From assembly GCA_964610745.1 (NCBI GenBank), contig CAZSYL010000011.1, positions 1-64,000 of the forward strand: a DNA stretch of 64,000 nucleotides, written 5' to 3'. Below, piece by piece: positions 1-9,220 of the stretch. Position numbers and translations under genes: made by a program. Every line of letters starts with the position of its first letter. Positions within the stretch are counted from its first letter, which is position 1. This DNA is from SHLQ01 sp964610745 (GTDB lineage: Bacteria > Actinomycetota > Acidimicrobiia > Acidimicrobiales > SHLQ01). Below the pieces are notes generated by a model, which saw only the letters and a list, made by a program, of their open reading frames with translations, had not been told where the DNA came from and ran no database searches.

Positions 1-2
1 TC

Positions 3-1430
3 ACCGAGGTCGTCGACTTCCTACGCACCCCCGACCGCTTCAGCGAGATCGGCGCACGGACACCTAAGGGCATGTTGCTGGTCGGTCCTCCCGGAACCGG
101 CAAGACTCTGATCGCCCGTGCCGTCGCTGGTGAAGCTGGTGTGCCCTTCATGTCGGTGACCGGTTCAGACTTCATGGAGATGTTCGTTGGCGTTGGCGCA
201 AGCCGTGTCCGTGACCTCTTTGAGAACGCCCGCAAGATGGGCCGAGCCATCATCTTCATCGACGAGATCGATTCGATTGGCCGCAAGCGTGGAGCCGGAC
301 TTGGTGGTGGCCACGACGAGCGTGAGCAGACACTCAACCAAATGCTCGCCGAGATGGACGGCTTCGAGGCCTCCGAAGGCATCATCATGATGGCGGCAAC
401 CAACCGTCCCGACATCCTCGACCCAGCACTGCTGCGTCCTGGCCGCTTCGACCGGCAGGTCGTCGTACCCCTGCCTGAACTCGAGGATCGCAAAGACATC
501 CTCGCTGTTCACCTCAAGGGCAAGAATCACGCTGCTGACCTCGACACCCATGTCATTGCCCGTGGAACGCCCGGCATGAGCGGTGCAGATCTCGCAAACT
601 TGGTGAACGAAGCTGCATTGTTCGCCGTGCGCGCTGGCGAGAAGAAGATCGACATGAGCCACTTTGAGCAGGCTCGTGACCGAGTCATGCTCGGAATTGA
701 ACGCTCCTCGATGGTCCAGACCGAAGAAGAGGTTGAGCGCACGGCCTATCACGAGGCAGGCCACGCGCTCGCCGCAGCGGTACAGGCCAACCACGACCCG
801 GTTCATAAGGTCACGATCATCCCGACCGGCATGGCCCTCGGCGTCACGATGACGCTGCCGACCAACGACCGTCACTCGATGGACAAAGACGAAGCCGAAG
901 CCATGATGGTCATGGCTATGGGTGGACGTGTCGCCGAGAAGCTCGTGTTCAACGAATCGTCCTCCGGCGCCGCAAACGACCTTCAGCAAGCCACCAATAT
1001 GGCCCGCCGTATGGTGACCGAATGGGGCATGAGCGAGGCTGTGGGGCCAATGTCGCTGTCCGACAGTGGTCCGGTCTTCCTCGGTGAGGACATGACCCGT
1101 TCGAAGGGCCACTCGGCATACATGGCCAAGCTCATCGACGAGGAGACTCGCCGAATTCTGGTCGAGGCGGAAGAACGCTGTGCTGAGCTGCTCACCACAT
1201 ACCGCAAGGGCCTCGACCTGATCGCCCGTGCGCTGCTCGAACATGAGAGCATCAGCGGCGACGAGGTCTATCGCCTCCTCAACCTTTCGGGTGCCGATCT
1301 TGAGCTCCCAGGCAACACGTCGCTTACCGACGCCGTCGCCATCCAGAACGGCGAAGAGCCAAGCGCCAGCGATGCCCGAGTCGAGGCTGTACTCGATTCG
1401 GTCAAGCAGAGCGACACCTTCGTCGAGTAG
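3..1430 (+). CDS. ftsH: ATP-dependent zinc metalloprotease FtsH (5' end outside window)
   Basis: Membrane-bound AAA+ protease that unfolds and degrades membrane and regulatory proteins. The frame is open to the left edge, so the N-terminal membrane region is outside the window; the first visible residues (TEVVDFLR...GARTPKG) already belong to the AAA module. Visible motifs are Walker A GPPGTGKT, Walker B IIFIDEID, the second region of homology (NRPDILDPALLRPGRFDRQ) and the zinc site HEAGH encoded at 750-764, followed by the GAANDLQQAT segment that carries the third zinc ligand in this family. The acidic tail after the protease domain is variable in the family. A membrane thioredoxin-like gene follows 27 bases downstream on the same strand. 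Confidence 0.97.
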   Translation, partial: TEVVDFLRTPDRFSEIGARTPKGMLLVGPPGTGKTLIARAVAGEAGVPFMSVTGSDFMEMFVGVGASRVRDLFENARKMGRAIIFIDEIDSIGRKRGAGLGGGHDEREQTLNQMLAEMDGFEASEGIIMMAATNRPDILDPALLRPGRFDRQVVVPLPELEDRKDILAVHLKGKNHAADLDTHVIARGTPGMSGADLANLVNEAALFAVRAGEKKIDMSHFEQARDRVMLGIERSSMVQTEEEVERTAYHEAGHALAAAVQANHDPVHKVTIIPTGMALGVTMTLPTNDRHSMDKDEAEAMMVMAMGGRVAEKLVFNESSSGAANDLQQATNMARRMVTEWGMSEAVGPMSLSDSGPVFLGEDMTRSKGHSAYMAKLIDEETRRILVEAEERCAELLTTYRKGLDLIARALLEHESISGDEVYRLLNLSGADLELPGNTSLTDAVAIQNGEEPSASDARVEAVLDSVKQSDTFVE

Positions 1431-1457
1431 TAGCTCGATCGCCACGGACGACCGATA

Positions 1458-1874
1458 ATGATCCAGGTCCTTATCGTTATCGCCGTGGCGATTGTCGCGC
1501 TCGGCGTTGGCGCGTACATGCAACGCCAGGCACCCGATGCTCCGTCGACGCCGACGAAACACACGACGCCACAGCAGGTGAACCGGGACGACTTCGTACG
1601 CCCTGACGCCCCTTGGTTGGTGGCGGTCTTCACCTCGAAGACGTGCGAGACATGCGCAAAGGTTTGGACATCGACGCAACTACTCGCCAGCGGCGACGTT
1701 GCGGTGCAGAACGTCGAGGTCGTCGACAACGCCGAGCTGCACAAGCGGTACAACATCACCGCTGTGCCGTCGGTGGTTATCGCTGACGAAGAGGGCGTCG
1801 CTCGTGCGTCATTCCTCGGGCCACCGAGCTCTTCGGAGCTCTGGGACTCCCTCAACGAACTTCGCTCGGCCTAG
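1458..1874 (+). CDS. Membrane-anchored thioredoxin-fold protein
   Basis: A 138-residue protein with one N-terminal membrane segment (about residues 2-20) and a thioredoxin-like domain that should face the extracytoplasmic side. The redox motif is C63-E-T-C66, followed at the usual distance by the cis-proline loop TAVPSVVIAD (P104). Substrate and partner cannot be told from sequence. It lies 27 bases after ftsH and is probably co-transcribed with it. The domain is short, so this is a minimal thioredoxin rather than a TlpA/ResA type with the extra insert. The fold call is secure; the function is a general thiol-disulfide role by family. Confidence 0.85.
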   Translation: MIQVLIVIAVAIVALGVGAYMQRQAPDAPSTPTKHTTPQQVNRDDFVRPDAPWLVAVFTSKTCETCAKVWTSTQLLASGDVAVQNVEVVDNAELHKRYNITAVPSVVIADEEGVARASFLGPPSSSELWDSLNELRSA

Positions 1875-1920
1875 TACCGCGCTACACCGTTCCTCCCCCT
1901 GCGAACGCGGCTCAACCCGC

Positions 1921-1947
1921 CTGATTTGGGATCAGATCCCGAATTAG
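1921..1947. terminator. Bidirectional terminator-like hairpin between convergent genes
   Basis: A 12-bp stem (two G-U pairs) closes a CAG loop between the end of the thioredoxin-like gene and the convergent DUF5719-like gene, whose stop codon lies inside it. There is no long T tract on either side, so termination efficiency is uncertain. Confidence 0.6.
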
Positions 1948-3416
1948 TCTGTGCCCGGGAGCAGAGGAGCCCATGAGCGCGAGCTCAGGCCGGTGATCTC
2001 TCTTGTGGCGACGACCGGGCCGCTGGCCTCGAGGCTGAGCGAGTAGCGGCCAGTACCGAGGTCGGACAGAGGCACCCGCGTGGTTCGCTGCGGGCCGACT
2101 TCGAGCTCCACTTCCCTACTTGCCCCATCGACAGCGATGGTCGCCACGACGGTCACGAACGTATCGTCGGCGGGGTTGAACACATGAAGTGCCGACCGTT
2201 CATCCCCCTCGGCAATGTCGACCGTCGTGAAGAGTTTTTCGGCGGCGACCGGCTGGCCGAGAGACGCTGCAAAACCTGTGTTCGGAACGTCGACGTCGTC
2301 GACTTCGATGATCTCGTTCTCGGGATCCGGTTCCTCGACTTCGGGACGCTGGGCCATACCAGCAATGATTCCGGAATCGTCGCTCGCCCGTGCCACAAGC
2401 GAGAAGGACGAGACGCCGGCGAGGCGGCCCTCGGCGACCAGATCCACAACATCGTTCTGGCCCGGCTGAAGAATGACCTGGAACGGCTCGACGAAACGTT
2501 CAGCACCCGCTGGGAACACCTCGATGTCGACCTGCACCTCCGTGTCGTTCGGATTCACCACGGCAAGGCCCGCAGGGCCCGCTGCCGGCGTGACCCCAGC
2601 GAAGGTCCATTCGTTCGCTGGCGTTGGCGCACCGGAGATGACGCTCAGTCCCTGTGGAGCTCCAGTGCCGTCGAACAACTGAATCCCTTCGACGACCACC
2701 CGTCCAGAACGAACCCGAACGAACGAGCTGATGTTCTCTGAAGCCGCAACAACTTCTCCAACGTCGACGACCCGGGATGCGCGTGACGGAATCGTTAGAC
2801 CGATCAGATCTTCGGGTGTTCGAGTTCCGACCTCCGAGACGAAGTCGATGTCGACGGTGGCAAAGTCAGGAAACGGGTTGAAGACGACAAGTTGCAGGCT
2901 CGAACCAGGAATGGTCGAACCTGAGGTGACGACCCAGTTCGTCGAGGCATCCGATGCGCAGGCCGTACGAGCAACGCCCGTCGCTCCCGACGAGATCTTG
3001 TCGACAAGCACCCCACCGCTGTCAACCTCTACGGCAACCGAAACGTACTCCGAGTCAGGAGCAAGATCGGCAAGACGAAGGCTCTCTATCGACAGGGGCG
3101 CCAACTCGATGGCCTGTTCTACCACCGGCGCATCGATACGGGCTTCGCGTCCCCCTTGAAATACCGACACGATCGCCCGCGCACCGGTGAGCTTGGTGTT
3201 TGCGAGAACCAACTCGGACTCGGCTCCACCTTCGACACCAGTAGCCGCAGCGCAGAACCACGTCGACGACAACGCTTCTTCGGGAGCAACTGACGAGACG
3301 GCTAACGCGGTCGCCTGAGCCTCGACCTCGTCGAGACTCACACCACGGTCGACAACTACGGCTCCTACGAGTAGTCCAATCACCACGATGAGGCCCGGGA
3401 CTCTGAAGACTTTCAT
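1944..3416 (-). CDS. Secreted or membrane-anchored DUF5719-like protein
   Basis: A 490-residue protein of unknown function with a single N-terminal hydrophobic segment (about residues 6-25) and a long extracytoplasmic region rich in beta-type sequence, valine, serine and acidic residues. It overlaps the upstream giant GT2 gene by 4 bases (ATGA), so the two are translationally coupled. In many actinobacteria a DUF5719 protein sits directly behind a large membrane GT2 near F420 genes; this synteny and the sequence character are the basis of the family call. A role as an envelope partner of the glycosyltransferase is inference. No catalytic motif was seen. Confidence 0.7.
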   Translation of the reverse strand: MKVFRVPGLIVVIGLLVGAVVVDRGVSLDEVEAQATALAVSSVAPEEALSSTWFCAAATGVEGGAESELVLANTKLTGARAIVSVFQGGREARIDAPVVEQAIELAPLSIESLRLADLAPDSEYVSVAVEVDSGGVLVDKISSGATGVARTACASDASTNWVVTSGSTIPGSSLQLVVFNPFPDFATVDIDFVSEVGTRTPEDLIGLTIPSRASRVVDVGEVVAASENISSFVRVRSGRVVVEGIQLFDGTGAPQGLSVISGAPTPANEWTFAGVTPAAGPAGLAVVNPNDTEVQVDIEVFPAGAERFVEPFQVILQPGQNDVVDLVAEGRLAGVSSFSLVARASDDSGIIAGMAQRPEVEEPDPENEIIEVDDVDVPNTGFAASLGQPVAAEKLFTTVDIAEGDERSALHVFNPADDTFVTVVATIAVDGASREVELEVGPQRTTRVPLSDLGTGRYSLSLEASGPVVATREITGLSSRSWAPLLPGTD

Positions 3417-6400
3417 CGAACGATCTCAGATCCGCGGATCAGATTCAGCTTCGACCTCGACGACGAACGTTCGGTCGCGAACAGGAACCGTCGGGTCATA
3501 AACAGGGCCGCCCACGCAATTGCTTGAATCACGATCGTGATTCGGTGGAGCAGGCGGGTCTCAAAGGTCAACTGTGCATCGGTACTTGGAGTCGCCGCGG
3601 TCTCGAAAGCCAGCGCTGAATTGCCGACATCGATGCGCGGCGCGACCTGACCGTCAACGGTGAAGACCCATCCCGAGAGCGGTTGCCAGGAAGCGAAGAT
3701 GTCTCGGCCATCACGGGTCTGCCCAACGAAGGTGTCATGGCCCTCACGCTGCACGACAGCGGGCTCAGCATCCTCGATCCGCAACGGGTCAAGGGCCGCA
3801 GGCGCGACCGCGCTGTTCACTGGAGCCCAGACCGTATTCCTGTAGATGGCCACGGCAGGGTTGACCACACCATCGCGAACCAGGTCGAGTTGGCCGTTGA
3901 GCGCAGCCGCCTCCTCGTCGGTTACGACCACCCCGCGTGAGACCTCCGGGACCGGTGCCTGCTGGTCAACGACCACGATGTAACGAACGCCGAACTCAGC
4001 GAGCTGGCCGCCCAGGCGAGAGGTGCGCCCATCTAGGCCGGCATCGATGACATCGCCGAGGGCCGCGGTAGCTCCGGCATCCAAGCCGCCCCACAGCGCC
4101 CGCACATCAGGAACACCATCGAGCGACGACGCCCAGGCAAGGTTGTTCTCGGTCGGAATCGCAGCAGCGCCAAGGACATGAGCATCGCCGATCCAAATCA
4201 CCCGGTAGGTGCCATCCTCCTCTGGGGCATCGAGCGAAGTGAGGGTTGTGGAGAGGTCAACGCGAGCCAGCTCCCAACGCCCAGACGAGGCCACGTCGAG
4301 CAGCGGCACTCCTGCAACGGCAACGCCGATGACGGCGATCGCAGAGGCGAACAAGATCCGGAAGCGAGCACCTTTGAGGTCCACTTCCGCGGTGATCGCG
4401 GTCAGCCCTCCAAGGACGGAGAAGCCGAGCGCTACCGGGGCCAGAATGACCTCCAGGACGGGCATCCCGACCGGCATCCAACCCCGGATAGTCAGCCATG
4501 CAATACCGAACGACACCAGCATGGCGCCCCACACACGCATGGCCCAAGTGAACTTCTGCCCAACGCCGAGCAACAGGGGCAGGATCGCAGGAGCGAACAC
4601 AGCCCATCCCAAAGCAGGTGAACCGACCGGACCGTTGGACATGGACAGGATGTCGGTGAGCGCGATATCGGTCGCTACCGGCGTGCTAGCGCTTGCGAAC
4701 TGCTCCCAACTTGCGAGGCCGAACAACCACGGACCGTTGAACACCGCAGCACCGGCCATGCTGATAATCGAAACCGACAGGATCGGGAACGTCCCTCGCA
4801 TATCGCCCGAAAGCAACGAGCCAAGGACGAGTCCTGTCACCAGAATCACGATGGTCAAAAGCACGAACGGCATGAAGGCCGTGACGATCGCGAGGGTGAA
4901 CATCAGCGCGATCGTCGCCGTTCGAGCGTTGCGACGTCGCCCGAGCATGATCGAAACAGCGCCTTCGGGTTGCGCCACTGCGACCAGGTTGGCAAAGATC
5001 CACGGCATCGCGGCATAGAGCCACAGCGCCGACGCCGAGCCGCCCGAGATGGCGTTGTACGGCAACGGCGACGCCGCATACAGCAGTGCTGAGGCAACGG
5101 GCGCCCAATCGGACTGCGAACGATGGAAGAGCCGCCAGGCACCCACCACCCCGATCGGAATCGGGGCGACGATGATCACGAACTCGAGGGCACTTGCCGA
5201 TCCGAGCAAAATCAGCCCGACGAGATCGAGGAGAGGCAAAGCAAAAGAGGCAAAACCTTCACTGCCCAGCCCCCAAACGCGAAGCCCACTCCACCAGTCC
5301 GTAGTCAGAGTGCCAAGGTCGTCGGGAATGGCGCGAAACTCACCGACCTCTGGGATTTGTGTCGTGAACAACCGACGAGCACCAAAGATCACGAGAGCTG
5401 CTATCGCCACGCCACCGGCGCCACGCACGATAGACAACGTGGCTCCGCTCCCCTTTTCTGAGGCAACCTCACGTTCAGCAACCCGCCGATCGATGCTTGA
5501 CGATAAACGAATCGAGCCACGTTGCCGGACCAGATTGAGGTCATCAGGGTTGTAGCTCTCGTGACTCGTCAGAAGTGTTCGCCGTTGGTTTAGCGAACCG
5601 ATATGCCTGATATTCCACAGCCAGGCCGCGGGGATGCGGGCAACCTCGCCGAAATCGAAACGCGCAACAGCAACAGCCATCTCGATCAGATGAAGGCCAA
5701 CGAAGCTCAAGATGATGCTCGGAAACGAAGACAGCTGAGCCGCGGAGAGCACCGAACGCATCTGTCGACGACGTGAATGACGATCGGTTGTTGCGCCTGG
5801 CCGACCCCAATATGCACCGCGATGACGTGCGATTGCCTCGCTGGCAATGGCGACCTGACCGCCGAGACTCCGAACCCGCAGGGCGAGGTCGTGGGCTTCG
5901 CCGTGCCAGCGAATGTCCTCGTCGAAACCGCCGAGTGACACGAAAGACTCGCGATTCGTGAGAAGACAGGCGGTGGACGTACCGAAGGCGTCGATGATCC
6001 GATCCTGTTGGCCCTGATCGAGATCGCCGGCGTTGACCGCCGCCTCGATCTCGCCGAAGCGATCGGCGAAGAATCCCGCAGGCATCAAACGCTCCGAATC
6101 GGACCAGTCGAGCAGCTTTGCTCCCACAAGGGTTCGTTCGTCACGCCGACGCAACCATTCGCGAACCATGGCTGAGACGGTTTCGGGTTCCATTGCGACA
6201 TCGTCGTGGAGAATGAGAATGAGCTCTTCGGACGATGACTCTGCAATCGCATTGACCTTTTGTCCAAAGCCCGTGTCGTCGGCTGCTCGAACAAGGTCGA
6301 CATCGCCCAGCTCGGCCGCGAAACGCTGCAACATCGTGCCGTCGGACTCGCCGTGGACGATGGTCACCGAGAGTGCCGGGTAGTCCTGCGCGGCTATGGA

Positions 6401-6508
6401 CGCGACAACATCGTCGAACCACGGACCTGGATCAAGCGTGGGGACGATGACCCGAATGTCGGGTGGTGCGGTTTGGTCCGCGGAGGAGGAGTCGGATCCC
6501 GATTGCAC
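3413..6508 (-). CDS. Giant polytopic family 2 glycosyltransferase
   Basis: A 1031-residue protein. Residues about 15-270 form a GT-A family 2 domain (start IRVIVPTLDPG, metal-site HDDVAM, acceptor motif GGFDEDIRWHGEAHDLALR). About a dozen membrane segments follow between roughly residues 355 and 760, then a large extracytoplasmic domain and a last membrane helix before a basic C-terminus. This architecture is typical of actinobacterial cell-envelope glycosyltransferases encoded next to DUF5719 proteins and F420 genes. It probably transfers sugars from a nucleotide or lipid donor onto an envelope glycan at the membrane; donor and acceptor are unknown. It is coupled by a 4-base overlap to the DUF5719-like gene and divergent from the sugar-nucleotide reductase. 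Confidence 0.88.
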   Translation of the reverse strand: MQSGSDSSSADQTAPPDIRVIVPTLDPGPWFDDVVASIAAQDYPALSVTIVHGESDGTMLQRFAAELGDVDLVRAADDTGFGQKVNAIAESSSEELILILHDDVAMEPETVSAMVREWLRRRDERTLVGAKLLDWSDSERLMPAGFFADRFGEIEAAVNAGDLDQGQQDRIIDAFGTSTACLLTNRESFVSLGGFDEDIRWHGEAHDLALRVRSLGGQVAIASEAIARHRGAYWGRPGATTDRHSRRRQMRSVLSAAQLSSFPSIILSFVGLHLIEMAVAVARFDFGEVARIPAAWLWNIRHIGSLNQRRTLLTSHESYNPDDLNLVRQRGSIRLSSSIDRRVAEREVASEKGSGATLSIVRGAGGVAIAALVIFGARRLFTTQIPEVGEFRAIPDDLGTLTTDWWSGLRVWGLGSEGFASFALPLLDLVGLILLGSASALEFVIIVAPIPIGVVGAWRLFHRSQSDWAPVASALLYAASPLPYNAISGGSASALWLYAAMPWIFANLVAVAQPEGAVSIMLGRRRNARTATIALMFTLAIVTAFMPFVLLTIVILVTGLVLGSLLSGDMRGTFPILSVSIISMAGAAVFNGPWLFGLASWEQFASASTPVATDIALTDILSMSNGPVGSPALGWAVFAPAILPLLLGVGQKFTWAMRVWGAMLVSFGIAWLTIRGWMPVGMPVLEVILAPVALGFSVLGGLTAITAEVDLKGARFRILFASAIAVIGVAVAGVPLLDVASSGRWELARVDLSTTLTSLDAPEEDGTYRVIWIGDAHVLGAAAIPTENNLAWASSLDGVPDVRALWGGLDAGATAALGDVIDAGLDGRTSRLGGQLAEFGVRYIVVVDQQAPVPEVSRGVVVTDEEAAALNGQLDLVRDGVVNPAVAIYRNTVWAPVNSAVAPAALDPLRIEDAEPAVVQREGHDTFVGQTRDGRDIFASWQPLSGWVFTVDGQVAPRIDVGNSALAFETAATPSTDAQLTFETRLLHRITIVIQAIAWAALFMTRRFLFATERSSSRSKLNLIRGSEIVR

Positions 6509-6604
6509 AGCTCCGATACGCTACAGCTTGATGTGCACTAACAGCCAGCCACCGCATTGGGTTTCCTGCCCACTGTCCCTCCTCGCTGTGACCGGTAACT
6601 TTCC

Positions 6605-7525
6605 ATGCGAGCGCTAATAACGGGGGCTTCCGGCTTCGCTGGCACCGCGCTCGTCCGACACCTCGCTGCAGTGGGCGATGACGTCATTGGCTGGTCACGG
6701 TCCAGTGGAGACCCTGACATCACTGACCGGGCTGCGGTTTTCGATGCGATCGCGTCAGCGAATCCTGATGTCATCTACCACCTTGCGGCCCAATCACACG
6801 TGCCGACTTCCTGGGAAGACCCGGTCACTACTCTGCGTGTGAACGTCGAAGGCACACAGAATCTGCTGGACGCAGCCGGTGCCATGAGTCACGCCCGAAT
6901 TGTCGTCGTCACGAGCGCTGAGGTCTACGGAGCCGTCACGTCCGACCAGCTCCCAATTACCGAAGACGCCCCACTACGACCCTCAAACCCCTATGCATCG
7001 AGCAAAGCAGCGGCAGATTCGCTCGCGCTTGGTGCACACCTCGGAACCGGACTCGACGTCATCCGAATCCGGGCGTTCAACCATTTTGGCCCCGGTCAGG
7101 CAACCAGCTTCGTCAGCTCGGGATTCGCCCATCGAATTGCCTCGGCCGCGGCTGAAGGAAAGACGACCATCGACGTCGGGAACCTCGATGTTCGTCGAGA
7201 CTTCTGCGATGTGCGCGATGTCGTTCGCGCCTATCGGCTGGCTGCGACCGAGGGAGCTGCGGGCGAGGTGTACAACGTGTGCAGCGGAACCGACCGATCG
7301 ATACGGGAACTCGCAACAGCGTTCGTTGCTCGGTCGGGCTCGTCTGTTGCGCTCAACTCGAACCCTGACTTAGAACGACCTGTCGACACCCCGATCGTGC
7401 GCGGTTCTGCCGCCCGACTCTTCGAACACACGGGCTGGGTACCCGAGGTTCCGTTCGAGACCAGCGTCGACGACATTTACGCCGATGCGGTCAACCGGCT
7501 GAAGGACGGAGTGCAGGCGCCATGA
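6605..7525 (+). CDS. NAD(P)-dependent sugar-nucleotide reductase/epimerase (GDP-4-dehydro-6-deoxymannose reductase-like)
   Basis: A 306-residue extended short-chain dehydrogenase. The Rossmann motif GASGFAG is at residues 7-13, the TSAEVYG motif at 103-109, and the catalytic YxxxK is Y130-ASS-K134. The segment after the catalytic pair (IRIRAFNHFGPGQ) resembles the Rmd-type reductases that make GDP-rhamnose or related 6-deoxy sugars, but other NDP-sugar epimerases share it. Its stop overlaps the cofD start by 4 bases, so it is read with the F420 genes although its function belongs with the nearby glycosyltransferases. The exact substrate is not determined by the sequence. Confidence 0.82.
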   Translation: MRALITGASGFAGTALVRHLAAVGDDVIGWSRSSGDPDITDRAAVFDAIASANPDVIYHLAAQSHVPTSWEDPVTTLRVNVEGTQNLLDAAGAMSHARIVVVTSAEVYGAVTSDQLPITEDAPLRPSNPYASSKAAADSLALGAHLGTGLDVIRIRAFNHFGPGQATSFVSSGFAHRIASAAAEGKTTIDVGNLDVRRDFCDVRDVVRAYRLAATEGAAGEVYNVCSGTDRSIRELATAFVARSGSSVALNSNPDLERPVDTPIVRGSAARLFEHTGWVPEVPFETSVDDIYADAVNRLKDGVQAP

Positions 7526-8505
7526 AACTCGCCGAAACAACGATCTCGGTCATCTCCGGCGGTGTTGGCGCAGCCCGGCTTCTCCGCGGACTCATCGACG
7601 TCGCCACTCCGAGTCGGATTAGCGCGATCGTAAACGTCGCCGACGACACGGTGCTTCACGGACTCTCTATCAGCCCAGACATCGACACCATCACCTACAC
7701 ACTCGCTGACGCTATTGATCCCGAGCGCGGATGGGGACTCCGCAACGAGACCTGGACAGCAATGAGCGCTCTTGAACGTTATGGCGAGCGGAATTGGTTC
7801 TCACTCGGCGATCAAGACCTCGCCACCCACATGGAACGAACCGCCCGCCTGAACGAAGGTGCCACACTTACCGAAGTAACCGCCGAGATCGCGAAAGCCT
7901 GGGGCGTCACAACATCTATCCTTCCTGTCAGCAATGACCGGATCTCCACAATGGTGACCCGAGCCGACACGGGAGCCGAGATCCCGTTCCAGCAGTATTT
8001 CGTGGGGTTGCAGCACGATGTTGCGGTTTCAGCTGTTCGCTTCGACAACATCGAGCATTCAACGGCGACCCCCCAGGCCACGGCCGCAATCAGGGACGCC
8101 GACATTGTCATCATTGCGCCCTCGAACCCGGTGGTTTCGATCGATCCTGTTCTCTCCGTTCCTGGAATACGCGATGCCCTCGACCAACGCCGTGGAAGAT
8201 GTGTCGCCATCTCGCCGATCATCGGCGGTGCAGCGCTAAAGGGGCCCGCCGCTGATCTACTCACCCAGCTTGGCCACCGGGCGGACGTCATTGGCGTCGC
8301 CGAACTCTGGCGCGAATTCACCGATGTGCTCCTGATCGACGATGTCGATGCACCGCACGCCCAAGACGTCGCCAGCATCGGAATCACCCCGTATGTGACC
8401 GACACGATCATGGCGGACCCACAACGCAGAGCAAAGCTCGCACGAGCAGCATGTTCAGCTGCCGGCGTGCAGCCTTCGTCTCCGCACCCAACGTCGAGGA
8501 GATAA
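7522..8505 (+). CDS. cofD: 2-phospho-L-lactate/phosphoenolpyruvate transferase CofD (FbiA)
   Basis: Transfers the activated phospholactate or phosphoenolpyruvate moiety onto the deazaflavin Fo to make F420-0 or dehydro-F420-0. The 327-residue protein has the family N-terminus SGGVGAARLLRGL, the NVADD segment and the SPDIDTITYTLA motif that binds the nucleotide donor and Fo, and the central SNPVVSIDPVL segment. Length fits the family. It is followed directly by cofE, the next enzyme of the pathway. The remaining F420 genes (Fo synthase and the CofC/FbiD guanylyltransferase) are not in the window. The start is set by the ATGA overlap with the upstream gene. Confidence 0.96.
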   Translation: MKLAETTISVISGGVGAARLLRGLIDVATPSRISAIVNVADDTVLHGLSISPDIDTITYTLADAIDPERGWGLRNETWTAMSALERYGERNWFSLGDQDLATHMERTARLNEGATLTEVTAEIAKAWGVTTSILPVSNDRISTMVTRADTGAEIPFQQYFVGLQHDVAVSAVRFDNIEHSTATPQATAAIRDADIVIIAPSNPVVSIDPVLSVPGIRDALDQRRGRCVAISPIIGGAALKGPAADLLTQLGHRADVIGVAELWREFTDVLLIDDVDAPHAQDVASIGITPYVTDTIMADPQRRAKLARAACSAAGVQPSSPHPTSRR

Positions 8506-8510
8506 CCCGA

Positions 8511-9209
8511 ATGACCGGTCTCAACATCTTCCCCATTTCAGACCTACCCGAGTTTGTTCCCGGCGACGATCTGGCCGGAATCCTCGCCGAGCGAAGCGAA
8601 CTAGAGCAAGGCGATGTTCTCGTCGTCACGCAGAAGATCGTGTCAAAGGCCGAAGGTCGCCTCGTCCCGATCGACACCGACGATCCACGAGGCCACAAGG
8701 CCATAGTCGAGGATGAATCCGTTCGGATTCTCCGACGACGCGGTGAGCTCATCATCAGTGAGACATCGCATGGTTTCGTATGTGCGAACGCCGGTGTCGA
8801 CCTGTCGAACGTCGAAGAGGGGCACGCTGCGCTCCTACCCGTTGATTCGGATCGTTCTGCGAGACGAATCCGTGATGTCGTCCGCGCCAAGAAAGGCATC
8901 GAGATCGGGGTGATCATCTCCGATACATTTGGTCGCCCATGGCGCCGCGGCGTAACCGATGTCGCCATTGGATCGGCCGGAATTGGACCGATTCTCGACT
9001 TGCGAGGCACCAACGACTCTCTCGGACGGGAACTCATGGTCACAGAGGTGGCCATCGTCGACGAACTTGCAGCGGCCGGCGACCTGGTGATGGGAAAGAG
9101 CGCCGGTTTTGGCGCAGCTATTGTTCGCGGCGTTCCTGCCGATTGGTTTCGGAGCGGAAGTGTCGTTTCTGAAATAGTGCGGCGACCTGCTGAAGACCTG
9201 TTCCGCTAG
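8511..9209 (+). CDS. cofE: F420-0:gamma-glutamyl ligase CofE
   Basis: Adds gamma-linked glutamates to F420-0. The 232-residue protein shows family motifs VVTQKIVSKAEG, RRRGELIISET, ISDTFGRPWRRG and the ELAAAGDLVMGKS segment. The ATG chosen follows a GAGGAG ribosome-binding site and lies just after the cofD stop; a longer in-frame opening would overlap cofD by 55 bases and is less likely. Unlike mycobacterial FbiB, there is no C-terminal nitroreductase-like FMN domain, so the last reduction of dehydro-F420, if it occurs, must use a separate enzyme. Confidence 0.95.
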   Translation: MTGLNIFPISDLPEFVPGDDLAGILAERSELEQGDVLVVTQKIVSKAEGRLVPIDTDDPRGHKAIVEDESVRILRRRGELIISETSHGFVCANAGVDLSNVEEGHAALLPVDSDRSARRIRDVVRAKKGIEIGVIISDTFGRPWRRGVTDVAIGSAGIGPILDLRGTNDSLGRELMVTEVAIVDELAAAGDLVMGKSAGFGAAIVRGVPADWFRSGSVVSEIVRRPAEDLFR

Positions 9210-9220
9210 GAGAACCCGAG

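Noticed and set aside
165..1679. 504-codon open frame antisense to ftsH and the thioredoxin-like gene
   Set aside because: Shadow frame of the high-GC ftsH sequence; the product has no family resemblance and the plus-strand gene is certain.
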